Source: an uncultured Clostridia bacterium | Lineage (GTDB): Bacteria; Bacillota; Clostridia; Christensenellales; UBA3700 | Assembly: GCA_945992255.1 (NCBI GenBank) | Contig: CAMFVQ010000022.1 | Span: forward strand, 1 to 36,704 | Direction of reading: 5' to 3' | DNA: 36,704 nucleotides | Shown: piece after piece, positions 26,266-33,701 of the stretch | Layout of the letters: every line of letters starts with the position of its first letter | How positions within the stretch are numbered: position 1 is the first letter of the stretch | The notes under the pieces: generated by a model | Told to the model about the DNA's origin: nothing | Database searches by the model: none | Seen by the model: the letters and a program-made list of their open reading frames with translations, nothing else | Position numbers and translations under genes: made by a program

Positions 26266-26297
26266 AAAACGGCGGTATTCGTACCGCCGTTTTTTAT
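26266..26297 (+). terminator. Strong terminator of the surface operon with UUCG loop
   Basis: Arms 26266-26277 and 26282-26293 form a perfect 12-bp stem capped by TTCG, the extra-stable tetraloop, with a continuing T run. It ends the 21.5 kb unit. Confidence 0.93.
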
Positions 26298-26346
26298 GTA
26301 GCAGCCCTATTTTGCCACAATTGTATCCAAACAGTACTTTTCAAAA

Positions 26347-26375
26347 TTTACAAGCTCCAACTTTTATGTTATACT
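26347..26375 (+). promoter_or_regulatory. Promoter placing transcription start at the start codon (leaderless)
   Basis: TTTACA (26347-26352), 17-nt spacer, TATACT (26370-26375) with extended TG. The ATG at 26382 begins 6 nt after the -10, about where the first transcribed base should fall. There is no ribosome site. Confidence 0.75.
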
Positions 26376-26381
26376 ATTGCT

Positions 26382-27566
26382 ATGAAAAATTATTTTGATG
26401 TTTTGATAATAGGTGGCGGTGCCAGTGGATTGGTATGCGCCATAGAATGTGCCAATGAGCATAGTGTTGCTTTGCTCGAAGCAACACCAAAAGTTGGCAA
26501 AAAAATACTCGTGACAGGCAATGGCAAGTGCAATCTTACCAACCTTGATATGAGTGCGGACAAATACAACACCGATTGGGTCCAAGACATTGTCGGTGAG
26601 TTTTCGCCTGCATATATCGTGGACAAATTTGCCCAATATGGACTATGCACCAAAGCCGATGACACTCGCATTTATCCGCACAGCGAAAGTGCCAACAGCG
26701 TACTCAATGTGTTGCTTGCCATGGCGAAAATGAACGGCGTGCAGATATTTGGCGACACCACAGCCCAATCTATCCGCCAAGCCAACGGAATGTGGCAAGT
26801 CACCACCAATGCCCAACAATATTTTTGCAAAAATTTAGTGTTGGCGACAGGCAGTCGTGCGACTTTCGGTATGTCCAGTTATGACCTTGTTTCATGCTTT
26901 GGACACACCACGACAAGGCTTTTTCCTGCCCTTGTACCACTCAAAAGCAAGAGCATAATAGGAGCCAACGGCGTGAGGGCAAAAGTGAGCGCAACCCTAG
27001 ACATAGACGGCAAGAAGTTTGCAGAAAACGGCGAGCTACTTTTCAAAGACGGCGCAATCTCAGGCATTTTGGCTTTCCGTATGTCATCGCATATTGCTCG
27101 TGCCAGTGTTCGTGGTTACAAGTCGGCGACTATGACCATTGACTTTGTCCCAGATATGACAGAGAGCGATCTTGCCCAATTTATCCAAGACACCTACACT
27201 CCATATATTGGCATTTTGGAGGGCGTGCTACACAAAGCACTCGCTGCCAATATTGTACGCAATACTTGTATGGACAGGTCGTTGTTGATGAGTCAAGAAA
27301 AAGCCGAGGCGCTTGCCCACACTTGCAAGCATTATACGGCGGTCATCGACGGACTTGGCAGTCTTAGCAATGCTCAGGTGGTATGTGGTGGACTAAATCT
27401 CGATGAGTGGGACAATCACACGCTTCAATCAAAGAAAGTTGCCAATCTGTGGGCAATGGGCGAAATGCTTAACGTGGACGGCGAGTGCGGTGGCTACAAC
27501 CTCCATTGGGCATGGGCATCGGCGCTTGCAGTCGCAAAGGATATCAACAATGCTAAAAATCAATAA
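26382..27566 (+). CDS. BaiN/HI0933-type FAD-dependent oxidoreductase
   Basis: A 394-residue soluble flavoprotein of the HI0933/YhiN family, which includes BaiN of bile-acid-converting clostridia; most members have no proven substrate. The Rossmann FAD motif GGGASG is at residues 11-16 and the family signature KKILVTGNGKCNLTN at 40-54. The C-terminal flavin-contacting segment GEMLNVDGECGGYNLHWAW is intact. Length is typical. The ATG is fixed by the start of the Rossmann strand; no Shine-Dalgarno is present and the promoter leaves essentially no leader. The next gene begins 17 nt before this one ends, so the two flavoproteins are probably translationally coupled. A bile-acid role should not be assumed. 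Confidence 0.92.
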   Translation: MKNYFDVLIIGGGASGLVCAIECANEHSVALLEATPKVGKKILVTGNGKCNLTNLDMSADKYNTDWVQDIVGEFSPAYIVDKFAQYGLCTKADDTRIYPHSESANSVLNVLLAMAKMNGVQIFGDTTAQSIRQANGMWQVTTNAQQYFCKNLVLATGSRATFGMSSYDLVSCFGHTTTRLFPALVPLKSKSIIGANGVRAKVSATLDIDGKKFAENGELLFKDGAISGILAFRMSSHIARASVRGYKSATMTIDFVPDMTESDLAQFIQDTYTPYIGILEGVLHKALAANIVRNTCMDRSLLMSQEKAEALAHTCKHYTAVIDGLGSLSNAQVVCGGLNLDEWDNHTLQSKKVANLWAMGEMLNVDGECGGYNLHWAWASALAVAKDINNAKNQ

Positions 27567-29139
27567 TATCAAAGTTCCGCTTATCCACAGCGAACAAGAC
27601 ATCAAGAATCATCTATCCCACACGATGAGGGTTAAACCTAGCCAAATTGCATGCTTTGAAATCATCAAAAGGTCAGTGGATTGTCGTGACAAGGGCGATA
27701 TCAAGTACGTGCTGAGTCTTGCCGTACAACTCCTTGATGAAGACAAATATCTAAAATTCAATCCAAAGGCGGAGAGCAGCCGCTATACCAAACCGCCAAC
27801 CGACATCGAGTATTTGCTCGACGGAGTTAGAGTTTTCCCACGCAAGCGACCAGTAGTGGTGGGCAGTGGACCGGCAGGAATGTTTTGCGCATTGACACTT
27901 GCACTTGCAGGGGCAAAACCTATTGTGTTGGAGCGTGGACAAAGCGTGACAGAGCGTGCCAATACCGTAGACAAATTTTGGAAGAGTGGCAAGCTCGACA
28001 CTTCCAGCAATATTCAGTTCGGCGAGGGTGGAGCAGGCACGTTTTCGGACGGAAAACTCAATACAGGTATAGGTTCTGACAAAATCAACATTGTGCTCAG
28101 CGAGTTTGTCAAAGCAGGTGCGCCAAGCGAAATAATGTGGCAAGCCAAACCGCATATAGGTACGGATATTTTGGTAGATTGTGTCCAAAATATACGCAAC
28201 AGAATAGTCGAACTTGGTGGAGAATACCGCTTCCAACACACTTTGGTGGACATCAAAAAGAATATGGGACAGCTGTCATCAATAGTTGTGGACAGTCCCC
28301 AAGGACGATATGAGCTAGACACCGACATTTGTGTGCTAGCTATCGGACACAGTGCCAGAGATACATTCGAGATGCTCTCAGGCAAGGTTGCCATAGAACA
28401 AAAAGCCTTCTCAATGGGTGTGAGAGTGGAGCATTTGCAAAGCGACATCAACAAAGCTCAGTATGGCAAAAACATTCCAGCTTTGGGAGCTAGCGATTAC
28501 AAGCTTGTCACTCACCTAGACAACGGCAGGTCGTGTTATACATTTTGTATGTGTCCGGGCGGTTATGTCATACCGGCTACCAGCGAAGAGGACTGTGTAG
28601 TCACCAACGGAATGAGCTATCACGCTCGTGACGGAGTCAACGCCAACAGTGCTTTGCTCGTGGGTGTTGGAACTGAAGATTTTCACTCAGACAATGTTCT
28701 CGCAGGTGTAGAGCTCCAACGAAAATACGAAAGAGCGGCATACAATGTTTCACATTCTTACAAAGCACCTTGTCAAAAGGTGGGCGACTTGATGAGGTAC
28801 AAAGAGTCCTCCAGCCTTGGCAGAGTCCAACCAACTTACAACTTGGGGGTAGAATTGTGTGATTTGAGCAGTTGTTTGCCTAGCTATATTGTCGAGAGCC
28901 TAAGGCTTGGTATCAAGGCTTTTGATAGGAAAATCAAGGGGTTTGCCGATGATGAAGCAATCTTGACAGGTGTAGAGAGCAGGTCGAGTTCGCCTATCCG
29001 CATTCTGAGAGATGAGCGAGGCAACAGCTCTATCCAAGGGCTTATTCCTTGTGGCGAGGGGGCAGGCTATGCAGGCGGTATCACCTCAGCTTGCGTGGAC
29101 GGCATAACTATGGCACTCAAAGCTATCAGACAATTATAA
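27550..29139 (+). CDS. NAD(P)/FAD-dependent dehydrogenase of the COG2509 type
   Basis: A 529-residue flavoprotein of a widespread, poorly characterised family. The N-terminal 85 residues (MLKINNIKVPL...) form the family's small ferredoxin-like domain. The FAD-binding GSGPAG motif is at 105-110, the diagnostic QFGEGGAGTFSDGKLN at about 156-171, and the C-terminal flavin segment GEGAGYAGGITSACVDG near 502-518. The start at 27550 is chosen because it is where family members begin; upstream in-frame sequence lies inside the previous gene. It overlaps that gene by 17 nt, so it depends on read-through or re-initiation from it. The role is presumably redox metabolism; substrate unknown. Confidence 0.92.
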   Translation: MLKINNIKVPLIHSEQDIKNHLSHTMRVKPSQIACFEIIKRSVDCRDKGDIKYVLSLAVQLLDEDKYLKFNPKAESSRYTKPPTDIEYLLDGVRVFPRKRPVVVGSGPAGMFCALTLALAGAKPIVLERGQSVTERANTVDKFWKSGKLDTSSNIQFGEGGAGTFSDGKLNTGIGSDKINIVLSEFVKAGAPSEIMWQAKPHIGTDILVDCVQNIRNRIVELGGEYRFQHTLVDIKKNMGQLSSIVVDSPQGRYELDTDICVLAIGHSARDTFEMLSGKVAIEQKAFSMGVRVEHLQSDINKAQYGKNIPALGASDYKLVTHLDNGRSCYTFCMCPGGYVIPATSEEDCVVTNGMSYHARDGVNANSALLVGVGTEDFHSDNVLAGVELQRKYERAAYNVSHSYKAPCQKVGDLMRYKESSSLGRVQPTYNLGVELCDLSSCLPSYIVESLRLGIKAFDRKIKGFADDEAILTGVESRSSSPIRILRDERGNSSIQGLIPCGEGAGYAGGITSACVDGITMALKAIRQL

Positions 29140-29146
29140 AATTTTA

Positions 29147-29175
29147 TTGAATTATGTTGTCGATTATGATATAAT
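29147..29175 (+). promoter_or_regulatory. Near-consensus promoter of the leucine-rich-repeat gene
   Basis: TTGAAT (29147-29152), 17-nt spacer, TATAAT (29170-29175) with extended TG at 29167-29168. Start of RNA is expected near 29182, giving a leader of about 33 nt with GGAGA at 29206-29210. Confidence 0.88.
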
Positions 29176-29214
29176 AAATTGATAAACGAAAAATCGTGCA
29201 AAAATGGAGAAAAT

Positions 29215-30900
29215 ATGAGCAAAAACGCAAAAATAATAACTTTGGCAGTGCTTTTGATATTGGTAATGGTTCTAAGTATCGTTATGGTATCTTATTTTGC
29301 TACTACACACGGCAATCAAAGTACTTCAGGCAACTTCAAAATTACCTCGACAGGCAGAGAATGTAAGATTGTTGGCTATTTGGGCAACGACAAGAATATC
29401 ACCATTCCAAGCAAGCTTGGCGGTAAGAGAGTAGTTGGCATTGGCGCCAATGCTTTCTCAGGCAAAGAGATTGAGAATATCGAGTTCGAGGCAGGCTTCG
29501 AGAAGCTATCTTTTGATGATGAAGCTTTTAGAGGACTTACCAAATTGGTATATGTCAAACTTCCAGACGGCTTGAAAGAAATCTCCAACAAAGCTTTTTA
29601 TGGTTGCAACAGCCTTACACATATCTATCTCCCATCTACACTCCAAAGCATAGGTGATTATGCTTTCGCCAAGTGCAATGCACTCAAATATACTGGCAGT
29701 GATGAAACGACAGGTTTTGTGTTGAGTAGTGACCTCATCAGTATTGGCAAAAATGCTTTTGAAGAGTGCTATGGAATATCTTCATTGACAGTTGGTGATA
29801 GATTGGAAGCAGTTGACAATTATGCTTTTTACAAGGCTACCAATCTAAAAAACTTTAAGATAGGCGAAAACAACAATGTCAAGACAATCGGCGACAATGC
29901 TTTCGAGGGTACAAGACTTAATTCTGCCAAGAGTGAGCCAATCAAATTCCCTAAGCTAGAAACAATCGGCAAACGTGCTTTTGCTAACATAACATCATAT
30001 TTTTCTTACTTTGAGCTTGGCAAAAATCTAAAGAAAATGGGCGATGAGGCATTTTTGGGTTGTAGCGTACTTTCTGAGGTATACTATGACAAAGACATTG
30101 AGCTAGAGAGCTTTGGTGAGGGCGTATTCACCAACAACACTTCTCTCGAAGTTATCAAAGCAGTAGGAGAGGATGTCAATTATGACAACAGCCTTCCAGA
30201 CAGCTTGAAGAGTATTCCAAAGCTCACATTCAGCGGTTGTTACAAGCTCTTGTACAAGAATGATTTCAAGATTGGAGCAAATGTAGAGAAAATCGGCGAT
30301 GGTGCATTCGCTATCTTCAACAACGATTATTCTGCTCGCACTTCTTACTTCCAACACACTATCAAGACAGGTGACAATGCCAACTTCAAAATGCAACCAC
30401 TTGCCAAATTCCAAAAAGATAACGAATCCAACCAAGTTCGCCTCAATCATTCTGTATTGATGACAGCCGATGGTAAAGAGTTGATTGCTTATATCGGAGT
30501 TTATACTACTTACAGCCGTTCGGACAAAGAATACAACGATTGTTATAGAGAGAACGACAAGACCAAGACTGCTTTCAAGTTCTTAGACGATGAGGCAATC
30601 CGCAACGACCTCGAAACTATCCGTGGATATGCGTTCGCAGGTGTTAGATTCAATCAATTCCTTGTTATTCCGGGTGTAAAGAATATGGGTGAAAATGTGT
30701 TCAAAGGCAGTGATGTTGACTCAGTATTGTTCGACAGCGAAGATTGCAACTTCACCGAAGAAACATTCAAGGGTATGCCAAAAGATACAGGTGTATATGT
30801 CGTATCTGGCAAGAGCAATGGCGCTCTCCTAGACAAACTCAATGAACTCATTGACAAAAAGATTATCGCAGAGACAGGTATCACAGCCAGCTACAGATAA
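29215..30900 (+). CDS. Membrane-anchored BspA-like leucine-rich-repeat protein (LRR_5)
   Basis: A 561-residue surface protein. An N-terminal membrane helix (about 6-28) with no lipobox or clear cleavage site suggests a signal anchor with the rest outside. From about residue 40 to 540 are BspA-type repeats of about 23 residues with the pattern I-G-x-x-A-F-x-x-C/G-x-x-L-x-x-I-x-L-P, for example IGDYAFAKCNALKY and ISNKAFYGCNSLTHIYLP. Such proteins form curved solenoids used for binding proteins or surfaces. The start at 29215 is supported by GGAGA 4 nt upstream; an upstream in-frame TTG at 29179 has none. Single-gene unit with its own promoter and terminator. Binding partner unknown. Confidence 0.9.
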   Translation: MSKNAKIITLAVLLILVMVLSIVMVSYFATTHGNQSTSGNFKITSTGRECKIVGYLGNDKNITIPSKLGGKRVVGIGANAFSGKEIENIEFEAGFEKLSFDDEAFRGLTKLVYVKLPDGLKEISNKAFYGCNSLTHIYLPSTLQSIGDYAFAKCNALKYTGSDETTGFVLSSDLISIGKNAFEECYGISSLTVGDRLEAVDNYAFYKATNLKNFKIGENNNVKTIGDNAFEGTRLNSAKSEPIKFPKLETIGKRAFANITSYFSYFELGKNLKKMGDEAFLGCSVLSEVYYDKDIELESFGEGVFTNNTSLEVIKAVGEDVNYDNSLPDSLKSIPKLTFSGCYKLLYKNDFKIGANVEKIGDGAFAIFNNDYSARTSYFQHTIKTGDNANFKMQPLAKFQKDNESNQVRLNHSVLMTADGKELIAYIGVYTTYSRSDKEYNDCYRENDKTKTAFKFLDDEAIRNDLETIRGYAFAGVRFNQFLVIPGVKNMGENVFKGSDVDSVLFDSEDCNFTEETFKGMPKDTGVYVVSGKSNGALLDKLNELIDKKIIAETGITASYR

Positions 30901-30923
30901 CACGGATCCACCAATAGTTACAA

Positions 30924-30953
30924 AAAAAGCTCACTAGTTGTAGTGAGCTTTTT
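30924..30953. terminator. Bidirectional terminator between convergent genes
   Basis: Arms 30924-30936 and 30941-30953 pair perfectly over 13 bp with a 4-nt loop. The A run on one side and T run on the other let it stop both the leucine-rich-repeat gene and the opposing reductase gene. Confidence 0.93.
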
Positions 30954-30976
30954 GTTTTACGATTGAAGTCCAATTC

Positions 30977-31708
30977 CTAGCAATTCCAACCGCCATTGAT
31001 AGATAGCACTTGACCATTGATATAGCTAGCTTTGTCGCTGTCCAACCAAAGCACGGCTTGAGCAATATCATCTACATTGCCCATTCTACCGCAAGGAATA
31101 TCTTCCACAATGTCGGCTATGTCTTGCTCGGACAAGTTGGAATTCATCTTTGTATCGACAAGTCCCGGAGCAATGCAGTTGACACGGATATGATTGTAGC
31201 CCAACTCTTTTGCCAAAGCTTTGGTGAGAGCAATAATACCGCCCTTGCTAGCAGAGTAGACGCTTTCGCACGAGCCACCAATCTCGCCCCAAATAGAAGA
31301 AATGTTGATGATATTGCCACTTTGATTGGATAGCATATGGCCAGCCACGGCTTTGCTCATCAAGATTGTTCCCACCAAGTTGGTAGAAATAACATTTTGG
31401 ATATCATCAGCGGACAGGTCAATGAGAAGACCAGTTTTGCATATTCCGGCATTGTTGACGAGCAGGTCAATTTTGCCGAATTTTTGCAAAGCAAAGTTTG
31501 CCAAGTGAGCCGTATCTTCGGCCTTAGCAATATCCGCATGGCAAGCCACTGCAGAGAGTCCTTGCGACACAAGTTCTTCTTCCAATTTTTGGGCAGAGAG
31601 CTTGTCAGTGTTGTAGCCGATGACTACATTGTAGTTGTTGTGGGCGAGCAAACGAGCAATTTGTTGTCCAATTCCGTTGCTAGCACCAGTAATAATTGCA
31701 GTTTTCAT
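30977..31708 (-). CDS. FabG-like short-chain dehydrogenase/reductase
   Basis: A 243-residue classical SDR, cytosolic and NAD(P)H-dependent, closest in pattern to 3-oxoacyl-ACP reductase (FabG) of fatty-acid synthesis. The cofactor motif TGASNGIG (7-14), NNAG (85-88) and the catalytic tetrad N110, S138, Y151 and K155 are all present; the C-terminal INGQVLSINGGW strand is typical. It is not beside other fatty-acid genes, so a different ketone or alcohol substrate is possible. The ATG is fixed by the first Rossmann strand. There is no ribosome site and the promoter ends 6 nt before the ATG, implying leaderless mRNA. Confidence 0.92.
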   Translation of the reverse strand: MKTAIITGASNGIGQQIARLLAHNNYNVVIGYNTDKLSAQKLEEELVSQGLSAVACHADIAKAEDTAHLANFALQKFGKIDLLVNNAGICKTGLLIDLSADDIQNVISTNLVGTILMSKAVAGHMLSNQSGNIINISSIWGEIGGSCESVYSASKGGIIALTKALAKELGYNHIRVNCIAPGLVDTKMNSNLSEQDIADIVEDIPCGRMGNVDDIAQAVLWLDSDKASYINGQVLSINGGWNC

Positions 31709-31714
31709 AACCTA

Positions 31715-31743
31715 ATTATACCTAACCATTTGGAGAAAATCAA
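31715..31743 (-). promoter_or_regulatory. Minus-strand promoter of the reductase gene (leaderless)
   Basis: On the minus strand: TTGATT (31743-31738), 17-nt spacer, consensus TATAAT (31720-31715), then 6 nt to the ATG at 31708. It overlaps the plus-strand promoter of the helicase gene. Confidence 0.85.
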
Positions 31744-31758
31744 CTTTTAGTGTATATT
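31730..31758 (+). promoter_or_regulatory. Plus-strand promoter of the helicase gene (probably leaderless)
   Basis: TATATT (31753-31758) lies 6 nt before the ATG at 31765, with a weak TTGGAG (31730-31735) 17 nt upstream. The -35 falls inside the spacer of the divergent reductase promoter. Confidence 0.55.
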
Positions 31759-31764
31759 GTATTT

Positions 31765-33507
31765 ATGAATAATTTTTTTGAAAACCAAAATTTGGACTCA
31801 AATTTTGTTAGAGCGTTGAAAGATGAGAATATTATTACCCCAACTCCTATCCAAGAGGGGGTTATTCCGTATGCACTTCAAGGTATGGATATGGTAGGTC
31901 AAGCGCCAACCGGCACAGGTAAAACACTTGCTTTTGTTTTGCCTGCACTCCAAATGATTGACCGAGATGACAATTCTGCCCAAGTGCTTGTATTGTGTCC
32001 AACAAGAGAACTTGTTATCCAAATATGTGAAGTGTTGTCCAAGGTATTGAAATATTCCGAAAAAATACGAGTTGCAGGACTTTATGGCGGACAAAATATC
32101 CAAAGACAGCTGATGTTTTTACGCAAAAAGCCCCAATTTATTGTAGGAACAGTGGGCAGAGTACTTGACCATATCGAACGCAAAACTCTAAAACTCAACA
32201 CATTGAAAACTTTTGTGCTTGATGAAGGCGATGAAATGTTTGATATGGGATTCCGCAACGACATCGAACGCATCATGGCAAAATGCCCAAAAGATTGCCA
32301 AAAAATGGTATTTTCCGCAACTATTCCAAAGGATATCCAAGCACTTATTGACAGCAAACTCAACCAACCAAAGCGAGTTAAGATAACTATCGAGGGCGAG
32401 AATACTCCAAAGATTGACCAACAATATTTTGTACTCAAAGACAGCAACCGCATAGGTCTGCTTTTGAAACTTATCGATGAGCATAACTATGACCGAGTTA
32501 TGGTATTTTGCAACACCAAAAAGCGTGCAGACAAGGTAGCTCAACTCCTCATCAGCAAAAACCGCAGTGCTATGGTATTGCACGGTGACCTAAGACAAAC
32601 CGAGCGTACTCGCATTATGAAAAAATTCAAGAGCGGAGAGCTTCAAATCCTCATTGCAACCGATGTTGCAGCTCGTGGCATTGATGTCAACGATGTTCAG
32701 GCAGTGTTCAACTTTGACCCACCGACCACCGAGGACTTCTATGTACACCGCATAGGCAGAACAGCTCGTGCCAACAAGGGTGGTGTGGCATATACTTTCA
32801 TCGATGGCGACCAAACTGCCAACATTCCTATCTATCAAAAAATCACAGGCGATGCACTCCAATATGTAGAGCTTCCAGAGATTGCGGACAGCTTTACTTT
32901 GCCAAAGGACAGCTCCAACCGCCTCAACCGAGCAAGTGTAGAAGAGAACACTTCAAGATTTTTTGTCAATGTGGGCAAAAAAGATATGCTCGATAAGGAC
33001 AGCGTACTCAAAATCATCACTCTCAAAACCAACATCAAAGTGTACGAAGTGACCGACATCAAACTCCGTGACACATACGGCTTTGTGGAAGTTGTCAAGG
33101 GCAAAGAGAATGAACTCAAAAAACTTGAAGGCTTGATGATTGGCACTCGCAAACTCACTATCGAAGATGCCGACCAAGAAAAAATGAAAAAGCCTGCCGA
33201 GAACAAAGAGTACAAGCCAAAGAAAGAAAAGACCGACATTCGCTATATGAAAAAGGGACTCAAAGAAAAATCTAAAGGCGAAAAGAGTGGACACAAAGGC
33301 GGAAGCGACAAGTCTCGCCAATCCAAGTCATCGAAGTCCAAGTCAAACGACAAAGACTTCAAGGAAAAACGCCCAAGAGCATACTCTAAAGATGACAACC
33401 GCAAGCCCTACAACTCAAGGCAGTCCAAGTCATCAAGACCAGCTACCAAGCCAGTGGGCAAGGGTGGCAAGTCCTCATCAAAGAGCAAGTCAAAAAGCTA
33501 CAAATAA
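31765..33507 (+). CDS. DEAD-box-family RNA helicase with DbpA-type RNA-binding domain (motif II is DEGD)
   Basis: A 580-residue ATP-dependent RNA helicase of the CshA/DeaD/DbpA group, likely in ribosome assembly, mRNA decay or cold adaptation. Visible motifs: Q motif (TPIQ, Q30), motif I APTGTGKT (47-54), PTREL (79-83), Ib TVGR (129-132, usually TPGR), II DEGD (153-156, usually DEAD), III SAT (184-186), V ATDVAARGID (298-307) and VI HRIGRTARA (328-336, usually HRIGRTGR). A DbpA-like RNA-binding fold spans about 398-473 (RFFVNVGKKDMLD). The last 105 residues are a basic lysine/serine-rich disordered tail. Catalytic acids D153 and E154 are kept, so activity is plausible despite the altered motifs. 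The ATG is fixed by the family N-terminus; a GTG at 31750 would fall beside the -10. Confidence 0.93.
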   Translation: MNNFFENQNLDSNFVRALKDENIITPTPIQEGVIPYALQGMDMVGQAPTGTGKTLAFVLPALQMIDRDDNSAQVLVLCPTRELVIQICEVLSKVLKYSEKIRVAGLYGGQNIQRQLMFLRKKPQFIVGTVGRVLDHIERKTLKLNTLKTFVLDEGDEMFDMGFRNDIERIMAKCPKDCQKMVFSATIPKDIQALIDSKLNQPKRVKITIEGENTPKIDQQYFVLKDSNRIGLLLKLIDEHNYDRVMVFCNTKKRADKVAQLLISKNRSAMVLHGDLRQTERTRIMKKFKSGELQILIATDVAARGIDVNDVQAVFNFDPPTTEDFYVHRIGRTARANKGGVAYTFIDGDQTANIPIYQKITGDALQYVELPEIADSFTLPKDSSNRLNRASVEENTSRFFVNVGKKDMLDKDSVLKIITLKTNIKVYEVTDIKLRDTYGFVEVVKGKENELKKLEGLMIGTRKLTIEDADQEKMKKPAENKEYKPKKEKTDIRYMKKGLKEKSKGEKSGHKGGSDKSRQSKSSKSKSNDKDFKEKRPRAYSKDDNRKPYNSRQSKSSRPATKPVGKGGKSSSKSKSKSYK

Positions 33508-33547
33508 AGCATAAAACGAATAAATAGCACGAAAATGTGTAAAATCG

Positions 33548-33581
33548 CTCTCCATAGCAATCTGTGGAGAGTATTTTTTTT
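33548..33581 (+). terminator. Rho-independent terminator after the helicase gene
   Basis: Arms 33548-33557 and 33562-33571 pair over 10 bp (one G-T) with loop CAAT, then a long T run. It is the last clearly chromosomal feature before the mobile element. Confidence 0.92.
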
Positions 33582-33661
33582 GCAAAAAAAAGAGCTTGGA
33601 CTTTATCGTAATAGTCATAGGGATTTTTACGGTAAACCGCAGGGTTTCAATTTAACAAGTT

Positions 33662-33686
33662 AAGGCGTGGCGTGATGCCACGCCTT
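33662..33686. terminator. Palindrome past the recombinase gene, possible terminator
   Basis: Arms 33662-33671 and 33677-33686 form a perfect 10-bp GC-rich stem with a 5-nt loop, 16 nt beyond the recombinase stop. The T run is on the plus-strand side (TTTTCT), so it suits plus-strand termination better than minus. Confidence 0.6.
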
Positions 33687-33701
33687 TTCTCGTATTCAGT
33701 T

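Noticed and set aside
26382-27566. Bile-acid metabolism from similarity to BaiN
   Set aside because: The family is broad and nearly universal in clostridia, and no other bile-acid genes are adjacent, so the substrate cannot be assigned.
31337-31750. Plus-strand frame of 137 codons opposite the reductase gene
   Set aside because: Antisense to an intact SDR with all catalytic residues; no promoter or ribosome site of its own.
33582-33701. Search for an attachment site or element end matching sequence near 36704
   Set aside because: No convincing direct or inverted match was seen between the left junction and the right side of the window, and the element's far end is probably outside it.
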